Source of the DNA: CAVPCY01 sp963702525 | GTDB lineage: Bacteria > Actinomycetota > Coriobacteriia > Anaerosomatales > PHET01 | Assembly (NCBI GenBank): GCA_963702525.1 | Contig: CAVPCY010000002.1 | Span: 1-62,896, forward strand | Direction of reading: 5' to 3' | DNA: 62,896 nt | Part shown: one piece after another, positions 9,453-18,832 of the stretch | How the letters are laid out: every line of letters starts with the position of its first letter | How positions within the stretch are numbered: position 1 is the stretch's first letter | Notes under the pieces: model-generated | What the model saw: only the letters and a program-made list of their open reading frames with translations | Told to the model about the DNA's origin: nothing | The model's database searches: none | Program-made: the position numbers and the translations under genes

Positions 9453-10043
9453 CTAGTCGTTGTTACGGTCGGAGTTCTCGCTGTGGTTGCCGCCTGCGCC
9501 GCTGTCTTGCGGCGAGTCACTCGACTCGTGGGCCTTGTCGGCGTCATCGTGCGACCTGGAGGACTTGCGGGCCTCGTGACGATCGTCTGCATCGTCTTCG
9601 CGGTCGTCGGCGTCATCATCGGCCTTGTCGGCATCGTGATGGGCCTTGTCGCCATCGTCGTCGGCGTCGTCCACTTCATCGGCATCATCATCGGCCTCGT
9701 TCACTTCGTCAGTATCATCGTCCGCCTCGTCGGAGTCGTCATCGGCTTCGTCGGTTGGCGCGGGTGCGGGCGCAGGGTCGACAACAGGGGCAGGCGCGGG
9801 ATCGACCACGGGCCCGGGGTCAGGAGCCGGCGCTGGATCCACAACAGGTGTCGGCGCGGGCTGGACACTGTGGCAGTCCGCACACGGCTCGGCAGATCTG
9901 CCATCGCTGTGAGATGAAGGCGCGGTCGCGCCTGACCCGATGGTCGGTGCGGCCTGTGCGAGTGTCGCCGCCGCCAGCACCATAGCCAGAACACCCGCTG
10001 TCAACCATGCGACCTTCGATGACATCAACTTCTTCAGATTCAC
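9453..10043 (-). CDS. Secreted CxxCH protein with Pro-Ala repeats and a long acidic tail
   Basis: GTG at 10043 follows GGAGG. The 196-residue product has a signal peptide (VAWLTAGVLAMVLAAATLAQA), then one CADCH motif near residue 58 that could hold a c-type haem, then PAPAPDPGPVVDP-like repeats up to about residue 95, and finally about 90 residues dominated by Asp, Glu, His and Lys (DEADDDSDEADDDTDEV and similar). The tail looks disordered and could bind cations. I do not recognise the family. It faces the carboxypeptidase gene divergently. The antisense frames here are hydrophobic shadows of the acidic repeats. Confidence 0.75.
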   Translation of the reverse strand: MNLKKLMSSKVAWLTAGVLAMVLAAATLAQAAPTIGSGATAPSSHSDGRSAEPCADCHSVQPAPTPVVDPAPAPDPGPVVDPAPAPVVDPAPAPAPTDEADDDSDEADDDTDEVNEADDDADEVDDADDDGDKAHHDADKADDDADDREDDADDRHEARKSSRSHDDADKAHESSDSPQDSGAGGNHSENSDRNND

Positions 10044-10324
10044 GCTGACCTCCGCTCTTCGTGGGACAGTTACCTGAGTAGGTTCGGCGTCTTGCGTGAA
10101 CCTGCGGTGAGACCAGCGTGAGACTGTCCTCACGCAAGGTGGCGGCACGGCCGGGCGTGACCTCTAGAGTCGCGTGTCGGCCGGGCTCGCGCCCTCCAGT
10201 GATCGGTGCTATGGATCATCTGGCGACCGGTACCGCACCCACGTAGTCCCACGCGCACTCTGGCAAGCCGGGCGCGGTGTGTGGCACGCTTGAGCCGACC
10301 TGAGACCAGATCACCGAAGGGACC

Positions 10325-11908
10325 ATGCAGAGCGTGAGTGCACGCCACCCGAACGCAGCAGCAGACGTGACCCGCGTCCAGGGGCCGCCGGCAATCGGAC
10401 TGCTTGTTGCAGCTGCGATGCTCCTAGCGGCGGTCCTGCTCGCGACCGCGAGCGCTATGCTGCTAGCTCCCCAGCCTGCGATTGCTGCGCGGCTCTCAAC
10501 CGACCAGATCGGCGGCGTCGCTCTCGGCTCGCCGGACCGGGCTGCGTCGGCGGCGCCCGACATCGACGCGGCAGCAGGGCTGCTTGAAGGCGCTGACGGA
10601 CGCGCGCTGTGGACTCGGCAGCCCACGACCCGCCGCGCGATGGCGAGCATCACCAAGATCATGGTCGCGCTCGTGGTGCTCGACCGAGCGAACCTCGACG
10701 ACAAGGTGACCGTCTCGAAAGCCGCCTCGAACGTGGACTACGCGCTTGGCCTGCGCGCAGGCGAGACGCTCACCGTGCGGCAGCTCCTCGAACTGGCGCT
10801 TGTGGCCTCTTCCAACGACGCAGCATATGCGCTCGCCGAGCGCGTGGGCGGAACGATGCCTGCGTTCGTCAAGGAGATGAACTCGCGCGCGACCGAGCTG
10901 GGCCTGAACGACACCCGGTTCTCCAACCCACACGGCTTGGACGCACCCGGACACCGGAGCTCGGCAGCGGACATCGCGTCGCTCATGCACACCGCGATGA
11001 GAGACCCCGAGTTCCGGCGGATCGTGGCGCTCGAGAAGGTCACGCTTCCGGCGTACAAGAGGCGCAAGGCCCGCAAGGTCGAGAACACCAACGAGCTGCT
11101 CGGCGAGTATCGCGGCATGCTTGGCGGCAAGACGGGCTATACCGCTGACGCGAAGTACGGCGTGGTCACCACCGCCGAGCGCGACGGGATAACGCTGACC
11201 TCAGTGGTGCTCGGTGCGCCCAGCAACAAGGCGCGGTTCACCAACTCGAAGCGGCTGCTCAACTGGGGGTTCAAGCACGTGAAGCGGCTCACGGTGGCGA
11301 CGGCGACCGAGACGGTCGGAGCAGTGCCCCTGGCGGCCGATCCATCGCGCAGCGTGCAGGTGCGGTTCGCCGAGACGACCTCGGCAGTCGTGTTCGACAT
11401 CGACGGTCCGGTGGAGCGGAGCTTCGTGCTCCAGGAGCAGGTTGCGTTGCCGGTCTTCGAGGGGCAGGAGCTGGGCCGAGTCGAACTGGTGCAAGGCGAG
11501 CGGTTCGTCGCACGCGTCCCGGCGGTAGCGACCACGGATATCGCCTCAGCTGAGGAGACCGTCGGCTCCGTACCGGTCGCGGACTACCTCGACCGCTCGG
11601 TAGTGGCCCGAGCTGCGGCTGCATCTGTCTCGGTCGAACCCTTCGACCCCGCGACACCCGTGGAGCGCACCGTCCAACTGCGGCGGGCGGTCAGGGCCCC
11701 GGTGGCTCCAGGAGCACCCCTCGGCGCGGTCGTCTACTCGCAGAAGGACAGGATCGTTGCTCGCGTGCCCGTGGTCGCGGCATCCGCGGTAGCCGCCCCC
11801 GGCGCTGTGGACAGAATCGGCATCTGGGTCGAGCGAGGCTGGCGGCGGCTCACCGGCCGCCCCACGATGGCGGCACCGAGCATCGCTGCGGCAGCGGGCG
11901 CGCGGTAG
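10325..11908 (+). CDS. D-alanyl-D-alanine carboxypeptidase (PBP5/DacF type) with repeated C-terminal beta domains
   Basis: 527 residues. A membrane-spanning or signal stretch lies at 22-50. The serine peptidase S11 motifs are intact: SITK at 108-111 (nucleophile Ser108), SSN at 162-164 and KTG at 269-271, with FSNPHGLD between. This domain trims the terminal D-Ala from peptidoglycan stem peptides outside the membrane. Residues about 310-500 contain three related beta segments (ETVGAVPLA, ETVGSVPVA, and a third starting at PVERTVQL), more than the single C-terminal domain of PBP5. Start is ATG at 10325; the ribosome binding site GAAGGGACC is acceptable. Confidence 0.9.
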   Translation: MQSVSARHPNAAADVTRVQGPPAIGLLVAAAMLLAAVLLATASAMLLAPQPAIAARLSTDQIGGVALGSPDRAASAAPDIDAAAGLLEGADGRALWTRQPTTRRAMASITKIMVALVVLDRANLDDKVTVSKAASNVDYALGLRAGETLTVRQLLELALVASSNDAAYALAERVGGTMPAFVKEMNSRATELGLNDTRFSNPHGLDAPGHRSSAADIASLMHTAMRDPEFRRIVALEKVTLPAYKRRKARKVENTNELLGEYRGMLGGKTGYTADAKYGVVTTAERDGITLTSVVLGAPSNKARFTNSKRLLNWGFKHVKRLTVATATETVGAVPLAADPSRSVQVRFAETTSAVVFDIDGPVERSFVLQEQVALPVFEGQELGRVELVQGERFVARVPAVATTDIASAEETVGSVPVADYLDRSVVARAAAASVSVEPFDPATPVERTVQLRRAVRAPVAPGAPLGAVVYSQKDRIVARVPVVAASAVAAPGAVDRIGIWVERGWRRLTGRPTMAAPSIAAAAGAR

Positions 11909-11933
11909 GCGCCCCCATGCGCGAGCGCCCAAA

Positions 11934-13124
11934 CTACTGGTAACGCAACGCTTCGATCGGGTCCAGCTTCGCCGCTCGCCTCGCAGGGTAGTAGCCGAAC
12001 ACCAGCCCGATCGCCGTCGATACGCCGAAAGCCAGGGCAACCGACGTGATGCTCAGGCCCATCTCGAACGTGGACACCGCCGAGACGACCGCTGCAATCA
12101 CCCACCCCAGCAGGATCCCGATCACACCGCCCACCATCGTAAGGGCGACCGCCTCGGCTAGGAACTGCGAGGTGATGTCGGTGCGCGTCGCCCCGATCGC
12201 CTTGCGCAGGCCGATCTCCCGAATCCGCTCCGTGACGTTAGTGAGCATCATGTTCATGATTCCGATGCCGCCCACCACGAGAGAGATGCCGGCAATCGAA
12301 CCCAGCACAACTGTCAGTAGCGACGTGATGGTGTCGACCGATGCGGCCAGTTCGGCCATCGAGCTGACCTCGAAGTCCGCGTCGGCTGTGTCGTTGATGT
12401 CATGCCGGGAGTACATCAGGTTCTCGACACCGTTCTTGACGCCGTCCATCGCGTCCTGACTGGCCGCCTGCACGTTGATCATGCTCAGCCCGTCGGTCCC
12501 GCTGAGGTATTGGTTTGCGGCCCCGAGCGTGACGTATGCGGCCTCGTCCGTGTTCTGCATGCCCGAGGAACCCTTCGACTTGGCGACACCGCCCACCGTG
12601 AACTGCGTCCCTGCGATGCGAACGCGCTGCCCCAAAGGGTTGGACCCGGAGCCAAACAGATCGTCCGCGGTCTTGGAGCCCAGTACCGCGATCTTCGCGC
12701 CGCGGGCCACGTCATCGGAGGTGAACCACGCGCCCATGGAGGTCTCGACGCTCTTCACGATCGCGTACGACTCGGTGGCTCCCGTGACGCTCACGTTTAC
12801 GCTGTTGGAGTCGGCGGTCACCGCGTACTGCCCGACCGACACGGGAGCCACGGCAGCCACTCCCGGCACCGTGCCGATGGCCTCGGCGTCTGAAAGCGTG
12901 AGGTCCCTAGCGCCGGGCGCATCGGAACGTGGCGTGACCATCAGAAGGTTCGAGCCCACCGAGGAGAGCTCGCCGGTGATCGAAGCCTTGGTAGCGTCGC
13001 CGATCGAGATCATCACTATCACCGAGACGATGCCGATGACGATGCCGAGGATTGTCAGCAACGAGCGGGCGGTGTTGGCCGTCAACGACAGCATCGTCTC
13101 GTCGGTCAGGTCGCGCGCCCTCAT
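11934..13124 (-). CDS. ABC transporter permease, MacB/FtsX type
   Basis: 396 residues with one N-terminal helix (ARSLLTILGIVIGIVSVIVMISIG), a large extracytoplasmic domain (about residues 45-265), then three C-terminal helices with LVVGGIGIMNMMLTNVTERI and EIGLRKAIGA, the MacB signature. The protein would pass force from ATP hydrolysis to the adaptor and extrude peptides, antibiotics or lipids. ATG at 13124 overlaps the ATPase stop by four bases (ATGA), so it is the last gene of the adaptor-ATPase-permease operon. It converges with the carboxypeptidase, 25 bases apart. Confidence 0.92.
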   Translation of the reverse strand: MRARDLTDETMLSLTANTARSLLTILGIVIGIVSVIVMISIGDATKASITGELSSVGSNLLMVTPRSDAPGARDLTLSDAEAIGTVPGVAAVAPVSVGQYAVTADSNSVNVSVTGATESYAIVKSVETSMGAWFTSDDVARGAKIAVLGSKTADDLFGSGSNPLGQRVRIAGTQFTVGGVAKSKGSSGMQNTDEAAYVTLGAANQYLSGTDGLSMINVQAASQDAMDGVKNGVENLMYSRHDINDTADADFEVSSMAELAASVDTITSLLTVVLGSIAGISLVVGGIGIMNMMLTNVTERIREIGLRKAIGATRTDITSQFLAEAVALTMVGGVIGILLGWVIAAVVSAVSTFEMGLSITSVALAFGVSTAIGLVFGYYPARRAAKLDPIEALRYQ

Positions 13125-13813
13125 GCCGCCACCTCCGCGGCGTCGCAGCACAGGCCGTCTCGGATGTGAAGCGTGCGGTCCGCGTGCGCAGCCACGTCAG
13201 CCTCGTGCGTGATGAGCACGATGGTGCGGCCCTCATCGCGCAGCCGCTCGAAGGTGGCGAGGATGAAATCGCCGGTCTTGGAGTCGAGATTGCCGGTGGG
13301 CTCGTCGGCGAGGATGAGCGTGGGGTCGTTGACGAGCGCGCGTGCGGTGGCGACGCGCTGCATCTGCCCGCCAGAAAGCTGGTTCGAGCGCTTGTCCCAG
13401 AGAACCTCGTCGAGGTCGGCAGCTTGCAGGCACGCAACAACCCGAGACTCGCGCTCCGAGACGGCCAGCTCCGAGTAGATCAGCGGCAGCCCGACGTTAC
13501 GGCGCACCGTCGCCCGCGAAAGCAGGTTGAACGACTGGAAGACGAAGCCGATCGACCGGCTGCGTGCCTCGGCAAGCTCGTCGTCATCGAGTGTCGAGAC
13601 ATCGATGCCATCGATCAGATACTGACCGCTCGTAGGCGTGTCGAGCAGACCCATCAGGTTCATCAGCGTCGACTTGCCGGAGCCCGACGGCCCCATGATC
13701 GCGACGAACTCACCGCGCTCGACCGCCAGCGAGACGCCGGCCAGCGCGTGCGTCTCGGTCTCGCCGTTGTAGTAGGTCTTGACGAGATCGCGCGCTTCGA
13801 CGATGGCGGTCAT
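13121..13813 (-). CDS. ABC transporter ATP-binding protein, MacB/LolD type
   Basis: 230 residues. Walker A GPSGSGKST is at 41-49, the Q-loop is in GFVFQSFNLL, the signature is LSGGQMQRVATARAL, Walker B is LILADEPTGNLD, and the switch His follows in LITHEAD. It powers the permease encoded directly downstream. Both its ends overlap neighbours by four bases (ATGA), which implies translational coupling through the operon. Confidence 0.95.
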   Translation of the reverse strand: MTAIVEARDLVKTYYNGETETHALAGVSLAVERGEFVAIMGPSGSGKSTLMNLMGLLDTPTSGQYLIDGIDVSTLDDDELAEARSRSIGFVFQSFNLLSRATVRRNVGLPLIYSELAVSERESRVVACLQAADLDEVLWDKRSNQLSGGQMQRVATARALVNDPTLILADEPTGNLDSKTGDFILATFERLRDEGRTIVLITHEADVAAHADRTLHIRDGLCCDAAEVAA

Positions 13814-15168
13814 CGGTTGCCTCCCATGCCGCTGGGAGGACGAGGCGGCATGAATCCACCACCGCTCTTCTGCTCCGGAGCAGTGAAGTTCGTCGTGACC
13901 TTCTCCCCCGCCTCGAGGCCTGTGAGTATCTGGACGTTCACGTCATCGGAGCGACCGGTGGTGACTGTCCGCTTCTCCTGCGAGCCGTCCGGCTTCACGA
14001 CCGTCACGAACTTCGTGGTCCCGTCGACCCGCACGGCGGTCTTGGGGATCAGCAGCGCATCTTCGACCATCAGGGTGGCGATCTCCGCCGAGGCGGTCAT
14101 GCCGGGTCGCAGCTGTTCGTTCTGCTCAGCGAGATCGAGCTCCACATCGTAGGTCCGCACGTTGCCGCTCGTCACCGAGTTCGGCGACACCCACCGCACC
14201 GTCGCGGGAATCGCGAGTCCGGTCGCGGCGTCGAACGTCACGGTCGCCTCCTGACCCTTCTTCACGTCGGCGATGTCGACCTCGTTGACGGCGACAGTGG
14301 CGATGAGCAACGAACTGTCCGAGATGACAACGGGCGCCGAAGACCCCGCCGATGCAGCCGACCCGCTTGTGCCGGCCATGCTCGTCGAGGAGCCCGAACC
14401 GCTTGAGGAGCTACTCACGCCGCCACCCGTCGAGACGCTACCACCCTCGGCAACGTTCACCTCGGTCACCACGCCGTCAGCCGGGGCGACCACCACGGCC
14501 TTGGAGAGGTCCGCCTTCGCTTCGTTGTAGGTGGTTTGCGCGTTGTTGCGCGCGACCTGGGCGCTCGAAAGCGACGCCTTCGCGGCCTTCTGAGAGGACT
14601 TCGCGGTCGTGACGCCGGCCTTCGCGACGCTGACGCTGCGCTCGGCCTCGGCGATCTGGCTCGAGGTGGCCGTCCTGGTGCCGGTCTGGCTCTCGAGTCG
14701 GTCGAGGGCGTTCTCGGCCTGCAGCTTCTGCAGCTTGGCCGAGGCGACCTGCTGATTGGCCGAGGCGACCTGCTGATTGGCCGATGCGACCTGCTGATTG
14801 GCCTGCGAGAGCTGCGCTTTCGCCTGACGGACAGCCGACCGCAGCGACGCGTCGTCGACGGTGAACAACTCGTCACCTGTCTCGACCTTGTCGCCCACCT
14901 TCACGTCGACCGACTCCACCGTTCCCGAGACTTCGGGGTAGACGTCGTAGGCGTCGTCGGCCTCGGTCTGCCCGTCAGCTGAGGTGGTGACCGCAAGGGC
15001 GCCGATCGTGGCTGCCGTCGTCGGGACGGTGGCGGTCGACTGCTTGGGGCCGCCCAACACCATCGGAGCCGCGACCGCCAACACGACTACCACTGCGACC
15101 GCAATCGCGATGATCGCCCAGCGAGTGCGCTTCTTCTTGGCGGTGTGTGGAGCCGCCTCGGCGTTCAT
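13810..15168 (-). CDS. HlyD/MacA-like periplasmic-adaptor-type efflux subunit
   Basis: 452 residues with an N-terminal anchor (WAIIAIAVAVVVVLAVAAPMV), a lipoyl-like half (SGTVESVDVKVGDKVETGDELF), a helical hairpin from about 130 to 240 with a QVASANQ heptad repeat, the second lipoyl half (PADGVVTEVNVAEGGSV), a Ser/Gly-rich insert and a beta-barrel ending in ALLIPKTAVRVDG. In a Gram-positive cell it would sit outside the membrane and gate the MacB-like permease. First gene of the operon. The 3' end overlaps the ATPase start. A repeated 10-mer at 15290-15313 lies in its promoter region. Confidence 0.9.
   Translation of the reverse strand: MNAEAAPHTAKKKRTRWAIIAIAVAVVVVLAVAAPMVLGGPKQSTATVPTTAATIGALAVTTSADGQTEADDAYDVYPEVSGTVESVDVKVGDKVETGDELFTVDDASLRSAVRQAKAQLSQANQQVASANQQVASANQQVASAKLQKLQAENALDRLESQTGTRTATSSQIAEAERSVSVAKAGVTTAKSSQKAAKASLSSAQVARNNAQTTYNEAKADLSKAVVVAPADGVVTEVNVAEGGSVSTGGGVSSSSSGSGSSTSMAGTSGSAASAGSSAPVVISDSSLLIATVAVNEVDIADVKKGQEATVTFDAATGLAIPATVRWVSPNSVTSGNVRTYDVELDLAEQNEQLRPGMTASAEIATLMVEDALLIPKTAVRVDGTTKFVTVVKPDGSQEKRTVTTGRSDDVNVQILTGLEAGEKVTTNFTAPEQKSGGGFMPPRPPSGMGGNR
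14741..14803 (-). repeat. Three tandem 21-bp repeats within the adaptor gene
   Basis: Copies at 14741-14761, 14762-14782 and 14783-14803 differ by one base and encode the QVASANQ heptads of the adaptor's coiled coil. The repeat number could vary by slippage and change hairpin length by whole heptads. Confidence 0.85.
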
Positions 15169-15289
15169 CGTGGTATCCCAGCGACGGGGGCGACAGAAAG
15201 CATGGGTCCTCCTCGGTCGAGGGGTTCTCTACGGAGGCCCACGTTACGTGCTCGCGAAAGCGTTCGCGTCTACCAACCGGCGCGTCCCT

Positions 15290-15313
15290 GTACGCCAGAT
15301 GGGGTACGCCAGA
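15290..15313. promoter_or_regulatory. Direct repeat of GTACGCCAGA, candidate response-regulator site
   Basis: GTACGCCAGA occurs at 15290-15299 and 15304-15313, a 14-base period. It lies between the response regulator stop (15330) and the adaptor start (15168), that is, in the promoter region of the efflux operon. NarL/LiaR-type regulators often bind such spaced repeats. Confidence 0.45.
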
Positions 15314-15329
15314 GAGTACTGTCGCGCGG

Positions 15330-16019
15330 CTACGCCGAGGTGCGCGGGGTGACAAGCCCGGTCTCGTAGGCGATGACGACAAGCTGCGCGCGGTCGCGAG
15401 CGCCAAGCTTCTGGAGAACGCGGCCCACATGCGTCTTGACCGTCGCGGGGCTGATGAACATCTCAGCGCCGATCTCAATGTTCGAGAGTCCGCGACCCAC
15501 AGCGGCAAGGATCTCACGCTCGCGTTCGGTCAAACCGTTGAGGTCCGTCGGTACCTCCCGATCGGCCGACGGCTGGCGCACGAACTCGGCCACAAGCCGT
15601 GCCGTGACGGCGGGTGCGAGAAGCGTCTCGCCTGCCGCAACGGTGCGAATCGCATCGAGAAGGTCGTCCGGGTCGGTGTCCTTCAGGACGAACCCGCTCG
15701 CGCCTGCGCGCAACGCGCTGAAGACATACTCGTCGAGGTCAAAGGTTGTCAGCACCATCACTCGAATGTGAGGTGTCGCAGGATCCGTGCAGATTCGTCT
15801 CGTCGCTTCCACGCCGTCCATCTCGGGCATGCGAATGTCCATCAGAATGACGTCAGGCACCAGGTCGTGCGCCATCTCGACCGCGACCGCCCCGTTGGCC
15901 GCCTCGCCCACGATCGCGATGTCGTCGGCGGAGTCCACGAGCATGCGCAGCCCGCTTCGAACGAGCGCCTGATCGTCGGCGATGAGCAGGCGGATCCGGG
16001 TGGTGGTTTCAGCCGTCAC
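15330..16019 (-). CDS. NarL/FixJ-family response regulator
   Basis: 229 residues from GTG at 16019, which follows GAGAGGAG inside the kinase 3' end. Receiver: acidic pair Asp15-Asp16, phospho-acceptor Asp61 in VILMDIRMP, Lys in GFVLKDT. A LuxR-type helix-turn-helix closes the protein (LTEREREILAAVGRGLSN, then SPATVKTHVGRVLQKL). It overlaps the histidine kinase by 11 bases, so the two form a cognate pair. The next operon downstream on the same strand encodes the MacAB-like pump, its most likely target. Confidence 0.93.
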   Translation of the reverse strand: MTAETTTRIRLLIADDQALVRSGLRMLVDSADDIAIVGEAANGAVAVEMAHDLVPDVILMDIRMPEMDGVEATRRICTDPATPHIRVMVLTTFDLDEYVFSALRAGASGFVLKDTDPDDLLDAIRTVAAGETLLAPAVTARLVAEFVRQPSADREVPTDLNGLTEREREILAAVGRGLSNIEIGAEMFISPATVKTHVGRVLQKLGARDRAQLVVIAYETGLVTPRTSA

Positions 16020-17232
16020 GGCTCTGCGCTCCTCTCGCGAGCGGGAGCCGAGCGGCCACTCGGAACCCGCCCCCCGCCACCGGACCCGCCTCGAAGGTCC
16101 CGCCCAGAGCCGCCACGCGTTCGCGCATGCCGGCGATGCCATGACCCTCCGCCACCGCTTCGGCGGTCGTGCCGCGACCATTATCGGCTATCACGAGCAC
16201 AAGCTCCTCGCCCTCGCGCCGCACAACTACGCGAGCGCTTGAAGCCTGCGCATGCCGAACCACGTTCGTAATCGCCTCTTGGGCGATTCGGTACGCCGAG
16301 ACGTCCGCATAGGCCGGAACGTCGCCCAGGTCCTCGGCGATTTCGAGGGTCACGTGAACACCTGCCTGTTCCACCGCGGCCACGAGGTCGTGCAGCCGCT
16401 CCAACCGCCCGGCCGGCGAGAGCGGTGCGTCCTCATCGGCGCTGCGGAGGACTCCAAGCATCGCGCGCAGCTCCTCAAGAGAGTCCTTGCTCGTAACGCG
16501 GATAGTGTGAAGGGCTGCAATAGCCGAGTCGGGGTCACGAAGCACGGCCTTCTCGGCAGCTCCCGCCTGCAGGGCAATGATCGAAAGCGAGTGCGCAGTC
16601 ACGTCGTGAAGCTCGCGCGCGATACGCAGGCGTTCTTCCTCGACCCGGCGGCGTGCCTCGTCCTCGCGCGTGCGCTCGGCGTCGATGGCGCGCTGCTCGA
16701 TCGCGGCGATGTATGCCCGGCGCGAACGAGTCGCATCTCCGAGTGCTGCCGCGACTCCGAACGACGTCATGATGCTCACGGCGTCTGCGATCCACGCGAC
16801 CCCGGTGACGGGGCGCAGAACCATGACCAACGTGAAGGTAGTGACAACCGCGTAGGCGGTCCAGACGGTGCGTCGGTCGCGTAGCGTCCCCACCACGTAG
16901 AGAGCAAGGAGTGGCGCGAGTTGGGTTGGTGCGGGCGGATTCGGAAGCGCGTTGTACAACGCCGACAGGACCGCGGTCACAGCGAGCACCGTCATCGGAT
17001 ACCGGCGTCGGAGGAGCAACGGGACGAACACACACACGACTTCGAGGTAGGTCAGGGCGGTCGGATAGACGCCGGGCGCACCACCGGTGCCCAGCGGTAC
17101 CGGAACCCGGCCGGGCCCGGCCACTCTCGGGAACGCCCACAGTAGCAAGACCGCCGGCAAGATGAGCAGCAACGGCAGTCCGTATTCGATGAGGGCATCG
17201 TTGTTGCGCGGCGGATGAGTGGTTGTCCCCAT
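16009..17232 (-). CDS. Sensor histidine kinase, DesK/NarX (HisKA_3) type
   Basis: 407 residues. Residues 1-165 hold about five or six membrane helices with short loops, suggesting that the membrane itself or a compound in it is sensed. The dimerisation helix has IARELHDVTAHSLSIIALQ with the phospho-accepting His near residue 210. The ATPase domain shows the N box YRIAQEAITNVVRHAQA, DNGRG and a final G box GHGIAGMRERVAALGG. The gene overlaps the response regulator. The arrangement resembles LiaRS/VraSR-like envelope-stress systems. Confidence 0.93.
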   Translation of the reverse strand: MGTTTHPPRNNDALIEYGLPLLLILPAVLLLWAFPRVAGPGRVPVPLGTGGAPGVYPTALTYLEVVCVFVPLLLRRRYPMTVLAVTAVLSALYNALPNPPAPTQLAPLLALYVVGTLRDRRTVWTAYAVVTTFTLVMVLRPVTGVAWIADAVSIMTSFGVAAALGDATRSRRAYIAAIEQRAIDAERTREDEARRRVEEERLRIARELHDVTAHSLSIIALQAGAAEKAVLRDPDSAIAALHTIRVTSKDSLEELRAMLGVLRSADEDAPLSPAGRLERLHDLVAAVEQAGVHVTLEIAEDLGDVPAYADVSAYRIAQEAITNVVRHAQASSARVVVRREGEELVLVIADNGRGTTAEAVAEGHGIAGMRERVAALGGTFEAGPVAGGGFRVAARLPLARGAQSRDG

Positions 17233-17320
17233 AGCGCGATAGTAGCCCTCGCTTTGCGCGGGTGCATGGGCCGACGGGCGTGCAGTCGTAAGCCTGTCGG
17301 CGTACGCCGCGAGACGCTGC

Positions 17321-18832
17321 CTACCGTGCCTTCGTGCTTGGCGCCGGGCCGAGAATCCTCGCCACCACAGCCGCGACGTACCAGATCACCACCGGAATGA
17401 CGTGGAAGACGACACGGTTCAGACTGTCGCCCACTCCGATGCGGCCCTCGTGCGACAGCCCGTGAACGAGCGCGGCGATGACGAAGAACAGCATCGCCGA
17501 GAGGAACGGGGATCGGGTCCACGATGCTGGCCGAAGCGCGTCGCCCGTGAGAACCGAGAGCACGAGGAGCACGGCCACGCCATACCACAGATAGTGGTAG
17601 CCGCCGGCCCCTGCGAAGAGGTTCGTGCGTGCGTTGTCGAGAGCCCCGCTGGCCGTGTCCCAGTTGAGCGCGAGGGCAGCCGCGGTGAGCAGGGCGGCGG
17701 CGGACACGAGCAGCGCCTCGAAGCGCTCACCCGCCAGCCGCACCGGACTCACGCGATCGAGTGCCTGCACGATCCACGGTCCTGCTGAAGAGAGCGCCAG
17801 CACGCTGAGAATCACCAGCGTGGTCACGCCGCCCAGTTTCCCCGACTCCCACAGCCCCAACTCCGCGTACGTTGCCGCGTAGACGCTCAGCTCGATAAAG
17901 AGGAGCGGGCCGAAGAACGCGAGCACTGCTCGGCGGTCGACGGTCGAGCGTGTCAGCAGCGAGATCGCGGCCACGACCGGCACGAACTGGTACGCGAGCC
18001 CGTCGGGACGGCCCAGAGCGAAGCCAGCGGCGAACGCGCCTGCGAGCACAAGCATCGCCGTGGTCGCTCCGTGCGATTCGCTCGCGCCGTCCTGGCGTCC
18101 CGCGAGCCACAAGCACGTGAGCGACATGAAGAGGTACAGGCCGCTCACCATGTGCGAGTGGACGAACAGCGAATTGAAGATGAACGAGGGCTCAATCACG
18201 AGCGCAAGTACCGAGGCGCCGGCGATCCACAGAGCGGTCTTGCGGTTCGACGCACTCAAAGGTCCGCTGAACAGGGTGAACGCCAGCCAGACGACCACTG
18301 TTGCGCCCAGCATCGGGTAGATGACGTAGGCCCAGTCGCTGCCGAAGACGACGTGGATCGCGTTCATGCTCGGTATGAGAGCGCTGCGCGCTGCGGTAAG
18401 CGCTGTCGTGAACTGGCCCGTTCGAGCCAGCTGCACACCGAGAGGCCAGTACGACATCACCGAGTCGTTGTTCGACACGGTGAGCCGGAGGAAGGCCACG
18501 ATCGCCGCAAAGCCGCCGAGTGCCCCACCGGCGATGGCGAAGCTCTTCCAGCCGACACCGCCCTCGCACGCCCGAGGCCCGCCGGCGAGCCGGTAGACGA
18601 CCTGCATGCCTGCGACCAGAAGTGCTGCGCCCGCAAGCGCGCTGACGACGTCGAGCGGTCGGTTGGCCAGAGTCGAGAACGTACCTGCCATCGCCGCCGA
18701 TAAGAGCCCTGTTGGGAGCGCGGCGACGTGGTAGCCCCACGGGCCAAGGCAGCGTCTCGCGGGCCACAGGGCGGCCCATCCAACGGCGATGAAGAAGAAG
18801 ACGGCTGCCAGCTCGCTCCACGTCGTGCTCAG
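17321..18832 (-). CDS. Polytopic membrane protein, unknown function
   Basis: About 503 residues with roughly twelve to thirteen hydrophobic segments and few charged loops, such as ELAAVFFFIAVGWAALWPA and LFSGPLSASNRK. It recalls membrane glycosyltransferase-like or DUF6541-like proteins, but I see no clear catalytic Asp motif in the first loop, so no function is assigned. The reading frame stays open upstream but only as a shadow of the next gene. The probable start is CTG at 18832, overlapping that gene's TGA (CTGA); a start further in is possible. Likely coupled to the 18829-19509 gene. Confidence 0.65.
   Translation of the reverse strand: MSTTWSELAAVFFFIAVGWAALWPARRCLGPWGYHVAALPTGLLSAAMAGTFSTLANRPLDVVSALAGAALLVAGMQVVYRLAGGPRACEGGVGWKSFAIAGGALGGFAAIVAFLRLTVSNNDSVMSYWPLGVQLARTGQFTTALTAARSALIPSMNAIHVVFGSDWAYVIYPMLGATVVVWLAFTLFSGPLSASNRKTALWIAGASVLALVIEPSFIFNSLFVHSHMVSGLYLFMSLTCLWLAGRQDGASESHGATTAMLVLAGAFAAGFALGRPDGLAYQFVPVVAAISLLTRSTVDRRAVLAFFGPLLFIELSVYAATYAELGLWESGKLGGVTTLVILSVLALSSAGPWIVQALDRVSPVRLAGERFEALLVSAAALLTAAALALNWDTASGALDNARTNLFAGAGGYHYLWYGVAVLLVLSVLTGDALRPASWTRSPFLSAMLFFVIAALVHGLSHEGRIGVGDSLNRVVFHVIPVVIWYVAAVVARILGPAPSTKAR

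Noticed and set aside
9483..9917. Plus-strand frame rich in Val, Ile and Gly that looks like a membrane protein
   Set aside because: Produced by the complement of the Asp-codon repeats in the minus-strand acidic tail.
14741..14803. Three 21-bp tandem repeats as a CRISPR-like array
   Set aside because: No spacers; the repeats encode heptads of the adaptor coiled coil.
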